A stretch of 64,000 bases of DNA, taken from the NCBI GenBank assembly GCA_023334545.1, contig JAADVB010000087.1, forward strand, positions 1 to 64,000, read 5' to 3'. The translations under genes and the position numbers were made by a program. Each line of letters begins with the position of its first letter. Position 1 is the stretch's first letter. Positions 41,239-55,000 of the stretch are shown piece by piece. The notes under the pieces were generated by a model that was not told the DNA's origin, made no database searches, and was given only the letters and a program-made list of their open reading frames with translations. This DNA is from Salisapilia sapeloensis. Taxonomy: Eukaryota > Oomycota > Peronosporomycetes > Peronosporales > Salisapiliaceae.

Positions 41239-42237
41239 TTAACCTGCTAAGAAATCTTGCCTCTTGGCATCTTCGTTTATCACATACTCAATCCATGCGT
41301 ATATGTAAGATACACGAAGAAAAATACCAGGAGCCGTTCCGCACATTTCACCGGTCGCTACAGAGATCCCAATTTGTCTCCCATCATACATTAATGGACC
41401 ACCTGAATCCCCTTTGCATATCCCTTTTTGAGGTTTTTCATGAGACTTCCATGTACCTTTACCAGCGCACAAGTACTCGAAATGAATTGGACTAGTAAAC
41501 CAGGACTGGCACGCTTTCTTTGGTTGAAACGTTAGCCGCGTGTGCTGCAGTTGGTTTGGGTAGGAGTGAGATATAAAGTCATCCGTTCCCCGCCATGAGC
41601 TTTCAACTGCGCCCCAGCCATACGCATCCGCCCGAGACATCCGCCAGAGTAAATGACTCTCTCGATAACTGCGTATTGTATCGTAATCGACAAAATGGCG
41701 ATACCGCTGGGATACATTATGGCGAAGCACAATGATCCCTGCATCGTACTCACTTATAGAACGGCCATCGTTTTGCTCAAAGTATGGGTGCACCTTAACT
41801 CTGCTTACCTCAATCAGCTCACCAGAATCGGCGCCGGTCTTTTCACTGTTTCCAATGGAAACATACAGGCCTTTAATCGGTACAAATCCCGCATATTTTC
41901 CATTTCGGATTCTGGCTTCAGCTACACAATGGCCTGCAGTCAATACAAGTCGGCTTGTTAGCAGCGTTCCACCACAGACGTTTGCTCCTTGCCTCGATTC
42001 ACGTATGCCGACCATGAAAGGGATGCTTTCCCATCCAATAGTTTTCCCGTTGAAAATTCTGTTTTCATCGTCTTGAGTCGAAACAGAGTGGAGTTTGACC
42101 ATCGCGTCCGCATCCGTTCCATCTCGGAGTGTCTTTCTTTTGATTCCGCTCAAACCTTCAACAGAAGATACTCTGAGGCATATTGCCATCAACAAGATGA
42201 TCATCAAGTTAAAGGGGAGAACACTTCGACTTTTCAT
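41239..42237 (-). CDS. Secreted S1 serine protease, copy 2
   Basis: A 332-residue paralogue of the protease at 34523-35527. Signal peptide LMIILLMAICLRVSS, activation-region RIFNGKTI, and an intact triad: TAGHC, YDAGIIVLRH, GDSGGP. Here the residue before the catalytic histidine is glycine (TAGHC rather than TAAHC). As in copy 1, position 189 by chymotrypsin numbering is glycine (GICKGDS). The start is the ATG at 42237; a TTG-initiated extension was rejected. The two copies share the stretch CQSWF, HFEY-CAG and the PQKGICKGDSGGPLMY block but differ widely at the N-terminus. The dead receptor kinase lies between them. Confidence 0.88.
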   Translation of the reverse strand: MKSRSVLPFNLMIILLMAICLRVSSVEGLSGIKRKTLRDGTDADAMVKLHSVSTQDDENRIFNGKTIGWESIPFMVGIRESRQGANVCGGTLLTSRLVLTAGHCVAEARIRNGKYAGFVPIKGLYVSIGNSEKTGADSGELIEVSRVKVHPYFEQNDGRSISEYDAGIIVLRHNVSQRYRHFVDYDTIRSYRESHLLWRMSRADAYGWGAVESSWRGTDDFISHSYPNQLQHTRLTFQPKKACQSWFTSPIHFEYLCAGKGTWKSHEKPQKGICKGDSGGPLMYDGRQIGISVATGEMCGTAPGIFLRVSYIYAWIEYVINEDAKRQDFLAG

Positions 42238-43034
42238 CGATTTAGTGCTTTGCTTTCGCAAATATAATAGAGAACGGGATTAGCCTCTTAATCGCAACCA
42301 CTACACGATATATACCATCCACAAAAACAGCCACGATATCCAAGGACATAGCATCATAAATGAGTGGTAACCTTGCTTTTTATACCTGAACAGTGTCTTC
42401 GTCGTGTACTCGTATAATTCATTTATGTTTCCTTCGAGTGTCCATCATCGGTGGCCAAGCTTCAAGCTTCTAGAAAACTAAAGTAACGACCAAAGTCAGA
42501 TGCACCATCCGTTTGTAGATAAGGAAAAAGTCAGAGCTGGCATTTGCGTCTACTAAAGCATTAGTCCTATATCTAAACTTGTTTTGAGTATTTTGCGTTA
42601 TGCAGGTCCACACGAGTTCAGTCAACTGTATAGTCCAATAAAGGACTTCTCAGATCATGAAGATGACAAATAATATGTCCTGTTTTGATCCACGGTATCG
42701 ATCGGAAAACCCTGTCCATGAATATTTGTGGACTGTGAGAATGGAAACTTCTGCCATGTACGTCGGTGTACTTGATTCTAAATCAATAAATTGAGTTCCT
42801 AGATACATTTGATGGGTTAAATCGACTATCAATCGAACTTAAGGTGTGATTCGAAAGCTGGCCTAAGCTCAACTTAATTTCACACATTCCTAATAATCAA
42901 CCTTTCAAAAGATTCTACCTATCTAACCTATTCGTTCTTGTAAGCAAATTATGCTACTCTACGTCTCTATCTCTATGTAAATTGCAAATAGAAAGCAATT
43001 TCAATTGCAAATAATTGTATACACGTATATTTCT
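42238..43034. other. 797-bp spacer with duplicated protease promoter
   Basis: The part next to the protease (about 42280-42500) is homologous to the upstream region of the other protease. The rest, up to the dynein stop, is AT-rich with no recognisable gene. Confidence 0.4.
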
Positions 43035-46000
43035 TTATGTGTCGAGATTGAGTAAGAAAGCTGTGCCGTTCATAATCCAATAATCTGGCTTCTTTCTAGT
43101 CGGAAGGTAGACTGCGATAACAAAGTTCGTCGAAATGCCCGTGGTTGACAACGTTCCTTGACGTACGGATGTCTTATAGACTGGACAAGCATAGTCAGCC
43201 TTGTTGCGCTGGACGTTCGTGGCTGGTAGAAAGTGGACAATTGCCATAGGAGAAAACATTTCACCATGCCGCGCATCTTGCAGCACAAACTGGTTTCGGT
43301 CCCAACGTGCACCTTGAAGCCACAAACCATCGATATATACACCATCATTCGGACTTTCAGTTAGCTCCTCAGCACTGTCGACTTGACATACGTTGAAGAC
43401 GAATGCGAGTGAGTCGATGGCTGTCTGATACTTTCGCGCAAAGTTCTGTAGCGTGCCAGTCATAAAGCCTTGTGGAAAGAAGAAGACGCTCAGGTCAAAT
43501 ACAACTGGCTCTCCGTTCAATAACCAATTGCGGAAGAATACGACTCGATCCAACAGGTCCTTCGTCCAAGATCCCAGAGGCTTAAGCGACGCAAAACTCA
43601 CTGCTGCCCACAGCTGAGGCACCTTTCCGTTCAAGAAGGCGGTATACATGTTATCCAGGTCAGACGACATGACAATAAGTCCATTGATAGCTCGTTGGAT
43701 ATCGCCTAGCGAGCGCCTCATGCGATCCAACAAAGTATTAAACTTGACTAGCTCCTGACTTAGTACAGTCGCCAAGGAGTCCATGACCACCGTTCCTGCC
43801 ACCTCTCGTGTTTTGAAAGTAGTCGGTCCAGCTAGTTCCGGATCTAGATTCTCCGGCAAGTTTTCAAGTAGATTCGTGGCAATGTCCATCACTCGCTGAT
43901 CACTTGAGATGGCACTCGAGTCACCACCTCCGCCGTCTCGTGGCTCAAGTCCTAAGATAATCTTTGTCATATATGCACTCTCGTTGCGTTCGTACGTGAC
44001 GTTCGCATTGTCGTGCATGCCGAAGAGCTCTGGGTTATCGAAAGCAGGAAGTTGTTGAAGGTACTCTAGCATTCCACTGTAGCTTTCTACCTGAGGCACA
44101 CGGTACAGACCAGACTCGGAGAATTTATAATCCGGATCGAGGACGTCTGGTGTGTAGAAGTTTTCAAGCAAGCTCATGAGACACCTGCGATCCCAGTCGT
44201 CCGTGACACGGCCTCCATAGTTGATCTGACCTGTCACGTACTGCAATGCATCCCAAGGGACTAGAGGCTGTTCTTCCAGGAACTTTTTCAAACTAGCGAT
44301 CGAAGTCTCAAGGTCCGTGTCGTTAAACTCGTACTTGATGTTCCAGCCAAGAGCTCCGAACTTGCGTCGCTCTTGAACGATAGCATGGAAGAAGGTGAGT
44401 GAGCACAGTAACGTTTTCCATCCTTTGGATTTAGTCAGTCCGTCATCGAAAGAGCCCAACTCACTGAAACCTTCGTACGTGTCATCTGACACGAGAGTTG
44501 TGAAAGAACGCACGAGGTTGGCTCGGATCCCTTTCGGCGGTTCATTCGTCAACTTGACTCCGTTCTGGAGGACAGTGACTGGGAAGTACGCCGCTGGGAA
44601 ACTCGTTAGATACAATCGGAACGAGTTATCACAATCTTCCTCTGAACACTGCGCTAGGTCCTCGACAATCTTCTCTAGCTTTGGCATCCAGCTCTTTGCT
44701 AGATGACAGTTCTGCAAGAGAACCCAGTCACCTACTTTCTTACTTGAATTGATAAGCTGCTCTGCTCGTGGACCTTGGCCTTGACCTAGTGAGATGAGGT
44801 GCAAGCGGTCGTTGAACTGCATCTCCTTTGCAAATCGGAGTAGCATACCAGTAGGGTCAGCACCAGCAGACAGTACAAAGATGCATGGTGTCTTCCGATC
44901 AATATCGGCGTAGATTTCGTCCATGGTAGTAGGAGCAAGGCGTCCAAACTCGTCCCCCATCTCGGTCGAAATCAAGTGCACGATGGCTGCAGGAACTTTC
45001 TCTTCTGCCAAAGCCTTTAGCAGCAAGAGAAGCTGGAAAGAGGTTAGTATTGTGGTGTATTCTTCTGGAGAAGGGGCTGTGAGCAAGTCTGGGCGCTTGA
45101 GCCATTCCGACCATGCACTCCATTTGAGTGAGAGGGAGGCAGCTAGTCCAGAGAAAGCATAGTGGTCTTCATACAGAGCGTCATCAGAGGCAGTTGCTTC
45201 AGACTCATTTCCAGACAGGATAGTCCTGGAAGTGACAACGGATTCCAGCTCGTTTACTAGATCCCATTGCAGCTCCGACAGTCGGTCGGGTGCTGGGTTT
45301 GTTGGACGATCCGCAGCGTGTTCAGTGGAAGGTGGCGCTCCTCTCAAGTACAGCGACCACTCCCGAGGAGAAATGCGACCCGAGTGCATAAGAATCTTGC
45401 AGCAAATCAACATGGAGAAGAGCACTTTGTGTACTTCGAATAGACCTCGACAAATATTGACGTAAATGTATCTGGTCTGGAAGTCGATGAGGTTTTGTAG
45501 TCGCACTGGCAGATCGTTCGAGGGAGGTGCCTCGTCAAAGCAGATATTGAATAGACGCTGAAAGTATGGTAGTGAGTACTGGTACATTGGATCAATAAGT
45601 GCCAAGTCAGCCACGACAAAGTAGATGATAGAACCACGTGTCGCTACACCACGATACGCTTCTCGCGCTTTGTTGATTTCAATCTCAGTAGCTTCGGATT
45701 CGACTACTCGCTCCTTGATTACTTTTGATGTCGCGTTAGAAGACTGCAGCGTGTCAATAAGATCCTGGTCGTCCAAAACGTTTCCGGACGACTCGGACAA
45801 CTGCTTTAAAATACGGTCTTCAATGTCCTGAAGCTGCTTCTTATCCTGTGCCATCGTAACTACGAGTCTATTCTTCTTTTCCTCTATATCAGGACGCTCA
45901 TGCTTCACAGCATCACCTAGTAGCTGGTTCTCCAGACCGTCCATGGTCACTGTAAAGTTGATGACAGTCACTTTGATATACACTTCTGGTAGGTAGTGTG

Positions 46001-49000
46001 GGTTTGGAAGCTTCGTCGTCAAGTATAGCTGGAAGGCAGGGTCATAGTCGACGTCTGAATCTCCGAGACGAATCAAGAGACGACCGCTTTGCTTGTAAAT
46101 GGCTTTTTGAAGGACAGGTTCAAGTGAAGGTTCGAGAGACTCGTCAATGTCTTCAATGAGAAGCGCCTTGCCGTTTCGAATGCACGTTTCGAGAATGCGA
46201 AGTAAGTTCGGGTTCGTCATCTTCGTTACATCCAGCTTTTCACCACCGACCATCTTTTTAATCCACTTGTTCGCCTGGCCTTGCGGATCAATCATGAGTG
46301 GCCAGCGCTCTCCTCTCGTCACCAAAATGGCGTTATCTGTGGAAGTTGCGTCTGTCGGAAGACCGTTCAACTGCCAGTCTCGTGTTTCGACAGCGCTACC
46401 GAGCGTATTCGACAGAGAGTATCCAGCCGAGCACGGGATCTCTAGTCGCTGAACCTCAGACAGCCATGAGGAAACAATCCGGTCTCGAAATGAGCCAGTG
46501 AATGGACCATAGTACGAAATACAAGCAGAGGCTAGGAAAGTATCACCGATAAGATCTAAAATGGAGTTGGAGAGCGACGAAACGCTTTCTTTCCATCGTG
46601 CACCTTCGACAGATAGACCCGAAATGAGCTTCTCCGCACGTTCGAGTCGTTTTTCAGTCACACCAGCATCTTTCGCCAATCGATCCTTCTCATCTAGTGT
46701 TTCTTGACACTGTTTCTCCAACAGAGCTACCTTTTCGTTGACAACACGTAGCTCTTCTTGCTTTTCATGCAAGACAGCATTCGCGTCTGCGAGCTTCTTG
46801 TTCATCCGCTCCAGGTTCTCTCGCTTTGGACCAACTTCCTTTGCGACTTTCGAGTACACGTCCATGGCATGTACCCACATGCACAAGGAGGTAGCAGCCT
46901 TGGACACTTTCGAGACCACTTCAACAGCCATACCCGGGTTTTCTACGGATTTACTCAGCTTCTTTAGTGTCGCTGCTGGAATATTGTCTTTATCAAACGT
47001 CTTTAACTTGTCTAGGAACGCTACGTCGTTAAGTAGTTTCTTAGCTCCTTCCCACGTTTGTTTTTCGTTCAAGAGCAAGCAGACAGCACTCATGACTGTT
47101 TCCACAGCCTCTGGCGGCTTTGTAAAGGACTTTACTTCGGTAATATCGCTCTTGGATAAACTGTCGAGTGCCTTAATGGCATTGTTCAGGGCCGGCATCG
47201 CGACGTCCAAGTCTTTCTGAGCGTCTGCTTGGACGACAGACACTTCCTCTGCCTGTTTGGCAACTACTGCTTCGTCCTGAGAGACTCGAACTCGCACGAC
47301 GGCAGCAGCTTCTTGGTCTACCGAAACACGCTTGAGCAGGTCTTCCGCCTCGATCGCTTTCTGCTGCAAAATCGGCTGTAGCTGGATAAGCTCTGTCTTG
47401 AGCGAGTCGACAATGCTATTCGTATCCTCCAACTTACTGACGCCAACCTCCATCCGGCCCTTGATTGTATTTAAAGCGCCACGTTTTTCATGCAGCATCT
47501 TTACATACAGTCCGATAAGATCCAAATAGCTTTTTGGAGTAGTGTACACATGTCGTTGTAGCTGTGCGAGGAACTCGTCTCCAAATGCATTGGAACTAGT
47601 GTGGACGATAGAGCACATTTCTACAAGAGATGTACGCAAGTCTTCAGACGGGAGGGATACATTTGCTAGCAGTCGGTCAGCAACGGATTGTAGCGCTTCT
47701 TTCGGCCAATTGTGATACCAATCGATTGTACAACAATTGATCAAAGAGGGAAATGCACGACAGCGCACTCGAAGGGCAGAGCCAACTGGTGACATTGCCA
47801 GCACAATATGCAGATCGTTTCGTACGCGCTCTACAAACGTACTTAGACAATTGTCCCTCGTCTCCGGCAATCCCATCTCTTTGAGAACAGGTCTCATGTC
47901 TCCTACGATGCGATCTATTTCGTCTGGAGGAAACAGGTTCGGGACTTCACCACTGTTTAGGACATTGTTAATATCCTCTAGGAAACTCTCATCTACAATC
48001 TGACTATCGGTGAAGAGAAAGACCGTTGGATTGCCCTGGACGCCAGCGCTGATCATCATCCGCTTGAGATCTTCGTGGAACTCATTCGAGCCATATCCTC
48101 TCGTTATCTCTATCTGCATGCACTTACTATCGACGATGAAAGACGCTAGTCTCGTAAGAGACTGCTTTCCACTTCCACCGACACCAATAAGCATGGCATT
48201 ACCTCTCGGCTGACGGAGGATGCGTGTGAGGCGACAGACATGCGCGACGGCATCTCTAAAGAAGACTAGGTTCATCTTGTTGGCAAAGGTCACATTGTAG
48301 CTTTCTAGAAAGTCGTCGAGGATCTTTGTCAGCTTAAACGCATCACCACAATTCTCATACAGTGGCGTCGGTGCGCCCGGCTTCAAGAAATCAACAAAGC
48401 TGAGTGGACATGCCGAGTGGAACAACGTTTCTGGCGTCCAATTGCATGCAAATACACGCGAAAGCAAGGAGCAAACGAGGTCTTCGTACCATGTCTGGTC
48501 TTTCGTATCATTTAGACGGTCCTCAAACACGCGAGAAACTTCGTGCACCCAAAGTTTATTCATCGTGTCTGTATCAGGACATCTGCCTGGTGTGATCATC
48601 AGTATACCTTGGAAGACTTTCGACACATCACGCAGGTTAAAAGTGTAGTGGAACTTGTTGGGCGTTGGCAATAGCTCCAAAGTGACTCGGTTGTAGATTT
48701 CAATGACTGAGGAAATGATGGGATCTGTCATGGCGACGATTTTAGGTGGGAACTTTTGAAGGAAGCCGCCGAGAATGGATGAAAAGATGAGCTTCATCGA
48801 CGCCTCGCTCGAAGGCATCATGCTCATGACGTGGAAGTGGCGTACAAACCGAGGCGTGCAGTGGGACCGCCCTCCACCTGCAGGTGCCGCAGATGTCAGC
48901 AGCATAGTATCGGCAATGTCCTTCCAGAACAGCTTATCTCGATCATAGAACCCACCAAAGTCAAGGAACTGTCGCAGCAGCTCAATTGGAGCTTGTGCAC

Positions 49001-52000
49001 CGTACTCTTCCACCGTTGGCAAATTCACATCGTCCACATATATAATCATGCGCTTCCCTGCAACAGGACCAAGCAAGTTCTTCCTCTTCTTTTCCAATTT
49101 GTTTTCGATGGTAGTCTGGGTCACGAGAGACGACGTCTGCGCGGAAAAGTTGAGCACCATGGTCATGAATTTGGATATAGCCCCAGCATTCGCTGCACCT
49201 CCTTCCTCTCCACCTTCACTCGTTTCAGCTACACCACCGCCCTGTAGCTCTAGCAACAAGTCTTGGATCGTGACGGTCTTCCCGGTCCCTGTGACACCTG
49301 TAAGGTACGCTGGACGCTTTGCAGCGACCAGTGCACGCAGCACATATGTAAAGCGCACAGTGTCGGGTGTTGCAACTGTCATCTTAAAGTACGGAACATC
49401 CGGTCTGTACTGGAACTTTGGCACGATCTCCTGCCACGGTTGGAATCGAGAGTTGTCGAGATCGACGTAGTAGTCAAAGACAAAGCCAGAGTTTGGTAAG
49501 TTTAGCTTCGATTCAGCAAAGAGTTCTCGAATAAAGGCATCGAACAATTCGTGCGTGTCGGATGTCATGGACGCTCCAATGGACCAGAAGAGCGAAAAGG
49601 CGAATACTTTATCTAGGACCTCGAGCATCTCCTGCAGCTGATACCGAGTATACGGTGCAGGTGATGGCTCCTTACCCGACTCGTTGCTCTCTTGTGCCTG
49701 GGTGAAGAGTGCAGCGAACAAACGGCAGAGGCTCGTGACCAAGTTTATATCGACTGTCGGCACGAATTCATGACACTTGCGACGGACAAAGGTCAGACAC
49801 TTGTCAACGTACGTTTGGATGTTATGCATGATACGTGCTTTTCCTTCCGCAGGGAACTCGGACGGAATCTCCTGTTCGATCCATGTCTGGACAAAAGGCA
49901 TCCAGCCGAGGTCTGTGCCTGTCATATACACAACACCGATGCGACTGACCGTTGCGGGGGAAGCGACGGCGAGGTCCATCACTTCGAATAGCATTTTCAT
50001 CTCCGTCTTTAGCTTTATACGCTCGCCATTCGCAAGACACAGAGTCATGTTGTCGTCCAACACTGTATTCATGTTTTCAATCCAAAGCGCGTCAATCGGT
50101 CCGTCGAACACTGTCCACTTCACATCCGAGGTCTCGTCTGCCACTGCTTCCCGCATGATTGTCGACGCGAGGCCATCGTGCCATTCTTGCGTCGCTTCAT
50201 TAAACTCTCCGTACAGTTCACCCATTGTAATGCACTTGGGGTTCAGCACCGTAGCATGTACGGTCTGGTACACTGGGTTGGATGACCCTTGCTCTCTCAG
50301 CGTCGTCATGGTGCTTTGGAGTATACGATAGCAAGTCGTTTTGCCTGCACCTGTCGGACCGACAAGCGTGCCTCCGAAGCGTACGTTGAAGATATCAAAG
50401 AGCTGAATGACTTTTGTGATAAACGTCGGTACCGTTTGCAATCCTTTCTTTAAAATCTCACCTTCTAGGGCCGTCTGCAGCTCTCCATAGTCGTTTGGAG
50501 GAATGATCGTTCCGGGAAACAAGTCCAAGACTATTGCGTGGAAGAGCGGAAGGTCGTCTGCAAGAAACTTGGGGATGTTACTGTCGCGAAGAGCGCGAAT
50601 GAGCGTCACGTCCTCGTTCAAGTCAGGGTTTGCACGCTTGAGTGTTCCCGCCATCACGAGCACAGACTTGACGGCACGGAGTCCGTAGTCGTAATGCGGC
50701 TGCTGAGATAACTGTTCGCTGCACAAGATGTAAAGCTTACACATTTTGCGTGAGAGTGTGCGTGCATCCGAAAACCCTTCTGCAAAGAGCATGATCTCAG
50801 CAATGAGAGCATAGTCCGGAACCATCATTGACACTGGGCGAAAGCACACTTTTAAATTATCTGGCAGTTCCGTACGACCAGCGTAGCCAGGGTTCATCGT
50901 GACGATCACGTGATGGTCTTTCAAGGTGATCTCCACGCCCATAAAGTTCAAATGCTCTTTTCCCTGCACACGTCCTTCGCGTAGGATCAAGAGTTGCTGT
51001 GCGACAACCGACAGCACTTCAATATCAATACGATTGAACTCATCGAGGCATGTCCAGTTCCCAGCTTGTGCGAGTCCACGAAACAGCTTTCCCATCATTT
51101 TGTAATCGATCTGATCACTACAGTTGAATACGACGCACTGGATCGCCATGGCTTTCGCCAGATCCTTACTACTCTCTGTTTTGCCTGTACCTGCTGGACC
51201 AGCAGGAGCAGCTCCGAGTTTTAGACCGTACGCTCCCGTCAGCGTCATCCAGCAGCGATCTGTTAACGGCGTGATGACTAGACGAGACGTTGCGCCCATG
51301 TACTCGTAACCATAGTCGATCACCGAGTCCGAGTGCCGGATTAACACATCGTCCACTTGGGGATCCCAGTAGTATCTCAGCTGCTGCTGCCATATAAAGT
51401 TACCTACGTTATCTACTTGCTCTTTCCAAAGACACTCAACGATATCTCTCGCATGCACATCGGTCGTCACGAGCGCCACGATGACTTTGCGTTCCAGAGA
51501 AGTCAAATCGCCACGGATCTTGACAATCAATTCATTCAGTTCGTACACGACTCGTTCGTACCATACTTTCATCGCTGCCACAGGATCTGCATCACGCAAT
51601 GCTTCCTCCGTACTACGAGCCCACGTCATCTGCGCAACCGTTGCAACAACTTGGCCGGGGTGATCACAAACCCATTCCGCCCTGGCTTTCGTGTCATAGT
51701 CCAGCAATCCAGCCTTCATCAGTTTGTACAGAGAGGCTTTCATGCTGCCTTCAAGCGCACGGAGCCAGTCTTCTACATTGCCTCTAGCCTTGAGGTTCTT
51801 CCCCAGTGGCACAACCTCGTTCTCGGATGAGATCATGGCCAGCATGTCGATGCTTCCAGGCACATCTCCAAAGTCAAGTCGAACGAGATTCTCAAAACAC
51901 TTGCGCAGATGGGGCTGCACAGCCTGAGGATTCTTTGCCTGGGCTAAGATCTCAAGCAACTCGTCATTCGATAGAAAGTAAAAGCGGGGAAACGCCATGC

Positions 52001-55000
52001 GCTTCGTCTCGAGGTAGTCTTCCAAGTTCTTCTGGATCTTGTCCAAGTGTGCATTATGCTGCTGAAGAGTTTCTTTGATACCTGGATACGTCCCAGCCGT
52101 AAGTACATGCGGATTCTCATTTGTGCGACGCATGATGCTCTTCCATGATGTGTCGACGTGACTAAAGATCTTGGATGCGTCAGGCAGTTGCCGCTGGATG
52201 TCAGGCGCAGAGAAGATGTTTTCTAGATACATCCAGTTCTTCTGCACCAGTAGCCACTCTTCAATCGTCTCTTGGAGTGTCACCAGCTTCTTCCGCCAGC
52301 TCTCCACTTCTTCCTGGATCGCACCAACGAAGCGAGAGCCCATGATCGTGCTGATGGTAACGATACTGTCGTCCAGTTTCGCTGTAACTTCCTCCACACT
52401 GCCCAAGGCGAACACGTCCTTGGACTCTTTATACGGTTTCACCTCAAACTCAGTATGCACCCACGCGTCCCTCACCTTCTGAAGCATTTCTTCCAGCACT
52501 GCTTCCTGCTGTGCCGCGACTGAGATCGAGCTAATCGTTTCTCCATGCTGCATCACATCTCGCTCAATGAGCTGTCCAAGAGTCAAGGATGACTCCTTCT
52601 GGATGTCAAAACCCAAGGTTTCTCGAATCAGGTCCCAATGACGAGACTTGAGCGCCGGCGAGCGAAGGTCACTCACAACAGGCAGCACGAGCTTGAATTT
52701 GTCCACTTCACGCTGCAATAGCTCTGCCACTTCGTTCCCAGTGAACGCCTTTTGCGCCTGGTATGCGACTTTCACATAGGACTGCACTTGCTTCGTGATG
52801 GCTGCCACGTCAATGTTGTCAAAGATAGTGTCCGAGTACTTGGCCGTGATGTCCTGCCAATCACGCAGTCCACTCCAGAGTTTCATCTTCAAGTCGAAAT
52901 GCTGTGCGACGTCTTGTAGCTCTGGAAATTCGCTCACAGGCTGCTGCAGTTCAGCTTGATACTTTGCCAAACGATTGGAGTCTGCCGTCAGCCCATTCAA
53001 AGTGTTTTGCTGCAGCTCTAGGTACGACAGGACCTCTGGTAGTGGCGTTTTGATTGTATCGAGCTTCGGGTGCTCCAGTTTCTCTCGCAACGTCTCGACA
53101 TTCCGATTTAGAGGCTCGATAGCATCTAGGATCATCTGCGAAAAACGAGCGGTGTCCGTGTCGACTTCTCCATCGAACTTTGTCGCTTGGCCTTCGAGAC
53201 TCAAGACTCCTTCCTTCATGAGGACAATGTCTTCCTTGATATCGTCCGGGACGCGCCACTCGTGCGTGTCCATGAGCACAGCCATTTGGTACACGCGTCG
53301 ATAGCTACCCTTCATGTCCGGCAAAAGCGTGTTCACATTACCCATGTGCACCACCTTTTCTACAAACGCGTCTGGTGTAGACGGATTGGAGAAAGCGATG
53401 GGGGATAGCTTTGTAATCTGTTCCAGCAATGACGAACTCGTTTGCTTCATCAGCTGAGGAACGAGCGTCCGGATACCAGCAATGCACTTGTCTGGATTCG
53501 GCAACAAGTGTCCTTTAAACCCAGTGCTGTCTACTTTGAAGATGCCGATAACAGCCGCGTCCGGAATATCCGTGAACGACTGTCCTTGCGCTCGGTACTT
53601 TTCAATCGATTCCGCAAAGAACTCGACTGGCGCGTCTTCGTACGTCTCCACAAGGGTTTGTAGCTGTCCTTTATTCTCGTTAAAGGTCTGATGGTACGGA
53701 GAAAATACGTCTAAGTACTCTTCTACACTTTCAAACGCTTCGTCCAAAGCAACGAAAATGTCGTTTGTGAGTGTACTGAACGCAGCGTCTTCATTTAAAA
53801 TGAGCGCGACGTTTAGCTGCTCGACACTCCACCCCGTCTTACCTTCATCCTCTGCACTGGCACTAGTGTACGGAGTCAGAGCTTCGTGTCCTAGATACCT
53901 GACTGGAGTCTCGACAAGTCGCAAGGCTTCTTTCAACGATTGCTGGAGCGCTGCGTTCCAGGAATCGTGAGGTGGGAGGGCATTTGTAGATGTAGATTTA
54001 GCGTCCATCTCCACGGTGACGTAAAAGATGGCAGTGGATGGTGGCGGAGGTGCTTTTTTCCCCTTTGCTACCTTCTTCGCAGCAGCATTTTCGCCCTGTT
54101 GCTCTGCACTTTCACTTCCAATTCGTTTTGGAGCCGTCAAGGCTTCGTATAACTTTTGAAAGGAGCGTAGTGTCAACTGGATCGTGGCATCGATTGTCAA
54201 AAAGTCAGCCAGACGTAGGAAATTCGTGAGTTTGCTGCATTCTTTACGCAAGGCTGCTCGCTCCATAAACGTCATCTTATGATCTGCAGAAATCTTGTTC
54301 GTAGCAAGGAATGTATCCACGACGTTATCACAAGCAGAGATGCATAGTCGCAAGGCTTCATCTGAAAACGATTTTAGTAGCTGTGATACTTTCTCTCGCG
54401 TTTCTTCTTGCGCTTTGTCGAATTCAGGCAACGTGTACACTTTATTCGGTTCGAAAGAGACGAGCTCGAGTTTCGAAATGTCGAGACACATTGCCCGTAG
54501 TTGCAGAAGTGTCGGCTGAAGACTTGGAGCTAGTAAGAAGAGGCGCTCTTTTAGACGTTTTTTAGCGTGACGCATCTTGTTCAATCGAACCGATTGTTTC
54601 CACACAGTATAGTTCTTCCAGAGCTTGTATTTTTGGAAAAATGGTATCGTTAGAAGCTGTGTGAAGCGCATATACTCTGTTTCCCATCGGTCGAGCGACC
54701 AGAACTCGGATCCTTCAGACGTGAAATGCGTGATGCCTTCTCGACTCATCGTAAAGTAGTTCTGTGAATCGACTTGATAATGATCCACGACTTCAAGAGC
54801 GTACATGGCCAGATCTGTATTCCGTCGCTTACGAAGGTAGAGAAAGTTTCCTTGCTGAAACTCACGGAGGTATCGAGCATCTAGATTCAAGGAAGCGGTG
54901 AAGGAAACGTCAGGAGTACAACCTGGTCGATCCGAAGAATCTCTCGTCGGAAGGTTAGAAGCGCTTCCTTGGTTGACGTTCGAACATTCGACAGCTTCAA

